Shown here in pieces: positions 6,999-7,028 of a DNA stretch of 7,028 bases. How positions within the stretch are numbered: position 1 is the stretch's first letter; each line of letters starts with the position of its first letter. The notes beneath the pieces were generated by a model. It was not told the origin of the DNA, did no database searches, and saw only the letters and a program-made list of their open reading frames with translations. The position numbers and the translations under genes were made by a program. The DNA comes from Pseudomonadota bacterium (lineage in GTDB: Bacteria > Pseudomonadota > Alphaproteobacteria > UBA8366 > GCA-2717185): the NCBI GenBank assembly GCA_027619655.1, contig JAQCHR010000191.1, positions 1-7,028 on the forward strand, written 5' to 3'.

Positions 6999-7028
6999 TT
7001 GCGTAGCGGAGGGTTTGCGGCTCATCTT

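Overview
The window is GC-rich and densely coded, with overlapping genes. The protein families (a GH17-GT2 glucan synthase, a TPR-glycosyltransferase and a FecR-domain surface protein) suggest an alphaproteobacterium, perhaps of the Rhodospirillales type. That placement is inferred from protein style and base composition; no rRNA or other marker gene is present.

Layout: (1) 1-269, plus strand, is the 3' part of a small cupin gene that enters from the left edge. (2) 5728 down to 260, minus strand, is a tight three-gene operon. It reads, in order of transcription, a membrane-anchored sulfatase/phosphoglycerol-transferase-like enzyme (5728-4115), a GH17-GT2 beta-glucan synthase (4118-1464, starting at TTG inside the previous stop codon), and a TPR protein with a GT9/GT41-like glycosyltransferase domain (1528-260, overlapping the synthase by 65 bases). 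The operon converges on the cupin gene and their 3' ends overlap by 10 bases. (3) 5729-6092 is a 364-base divergent intergenic region. It has an AT-rich core and a cluster of short dyads on the operon side. (4) 6093-6998, plus strand, is a FecR-domain protein resembling the N-terminal module of very large secreted surface proteins. Its reading frame falls apart in the last ~70 bases of the window.

Working model (inference): the synthase polymerises glucose from the cytoplasm into a beta-linked glucan and exports it. Its periplasmic GH17 domain remodels or branches the chain. The membrane sulfatase-family enzyme decorates the glucan with an anionic group such as phosphoglycerol, as OpgB-type enzymes do for osmoregulated periplasmic glucans. 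The TPR-glycosyltransferase may add further sugars or act on a related envelope target. The divergent FecR-type protein would be a surface or biofilm factor sharing the same regulatory region. No RNA genes, CRISPR arrays, insertion sequences or phage genes were seen.
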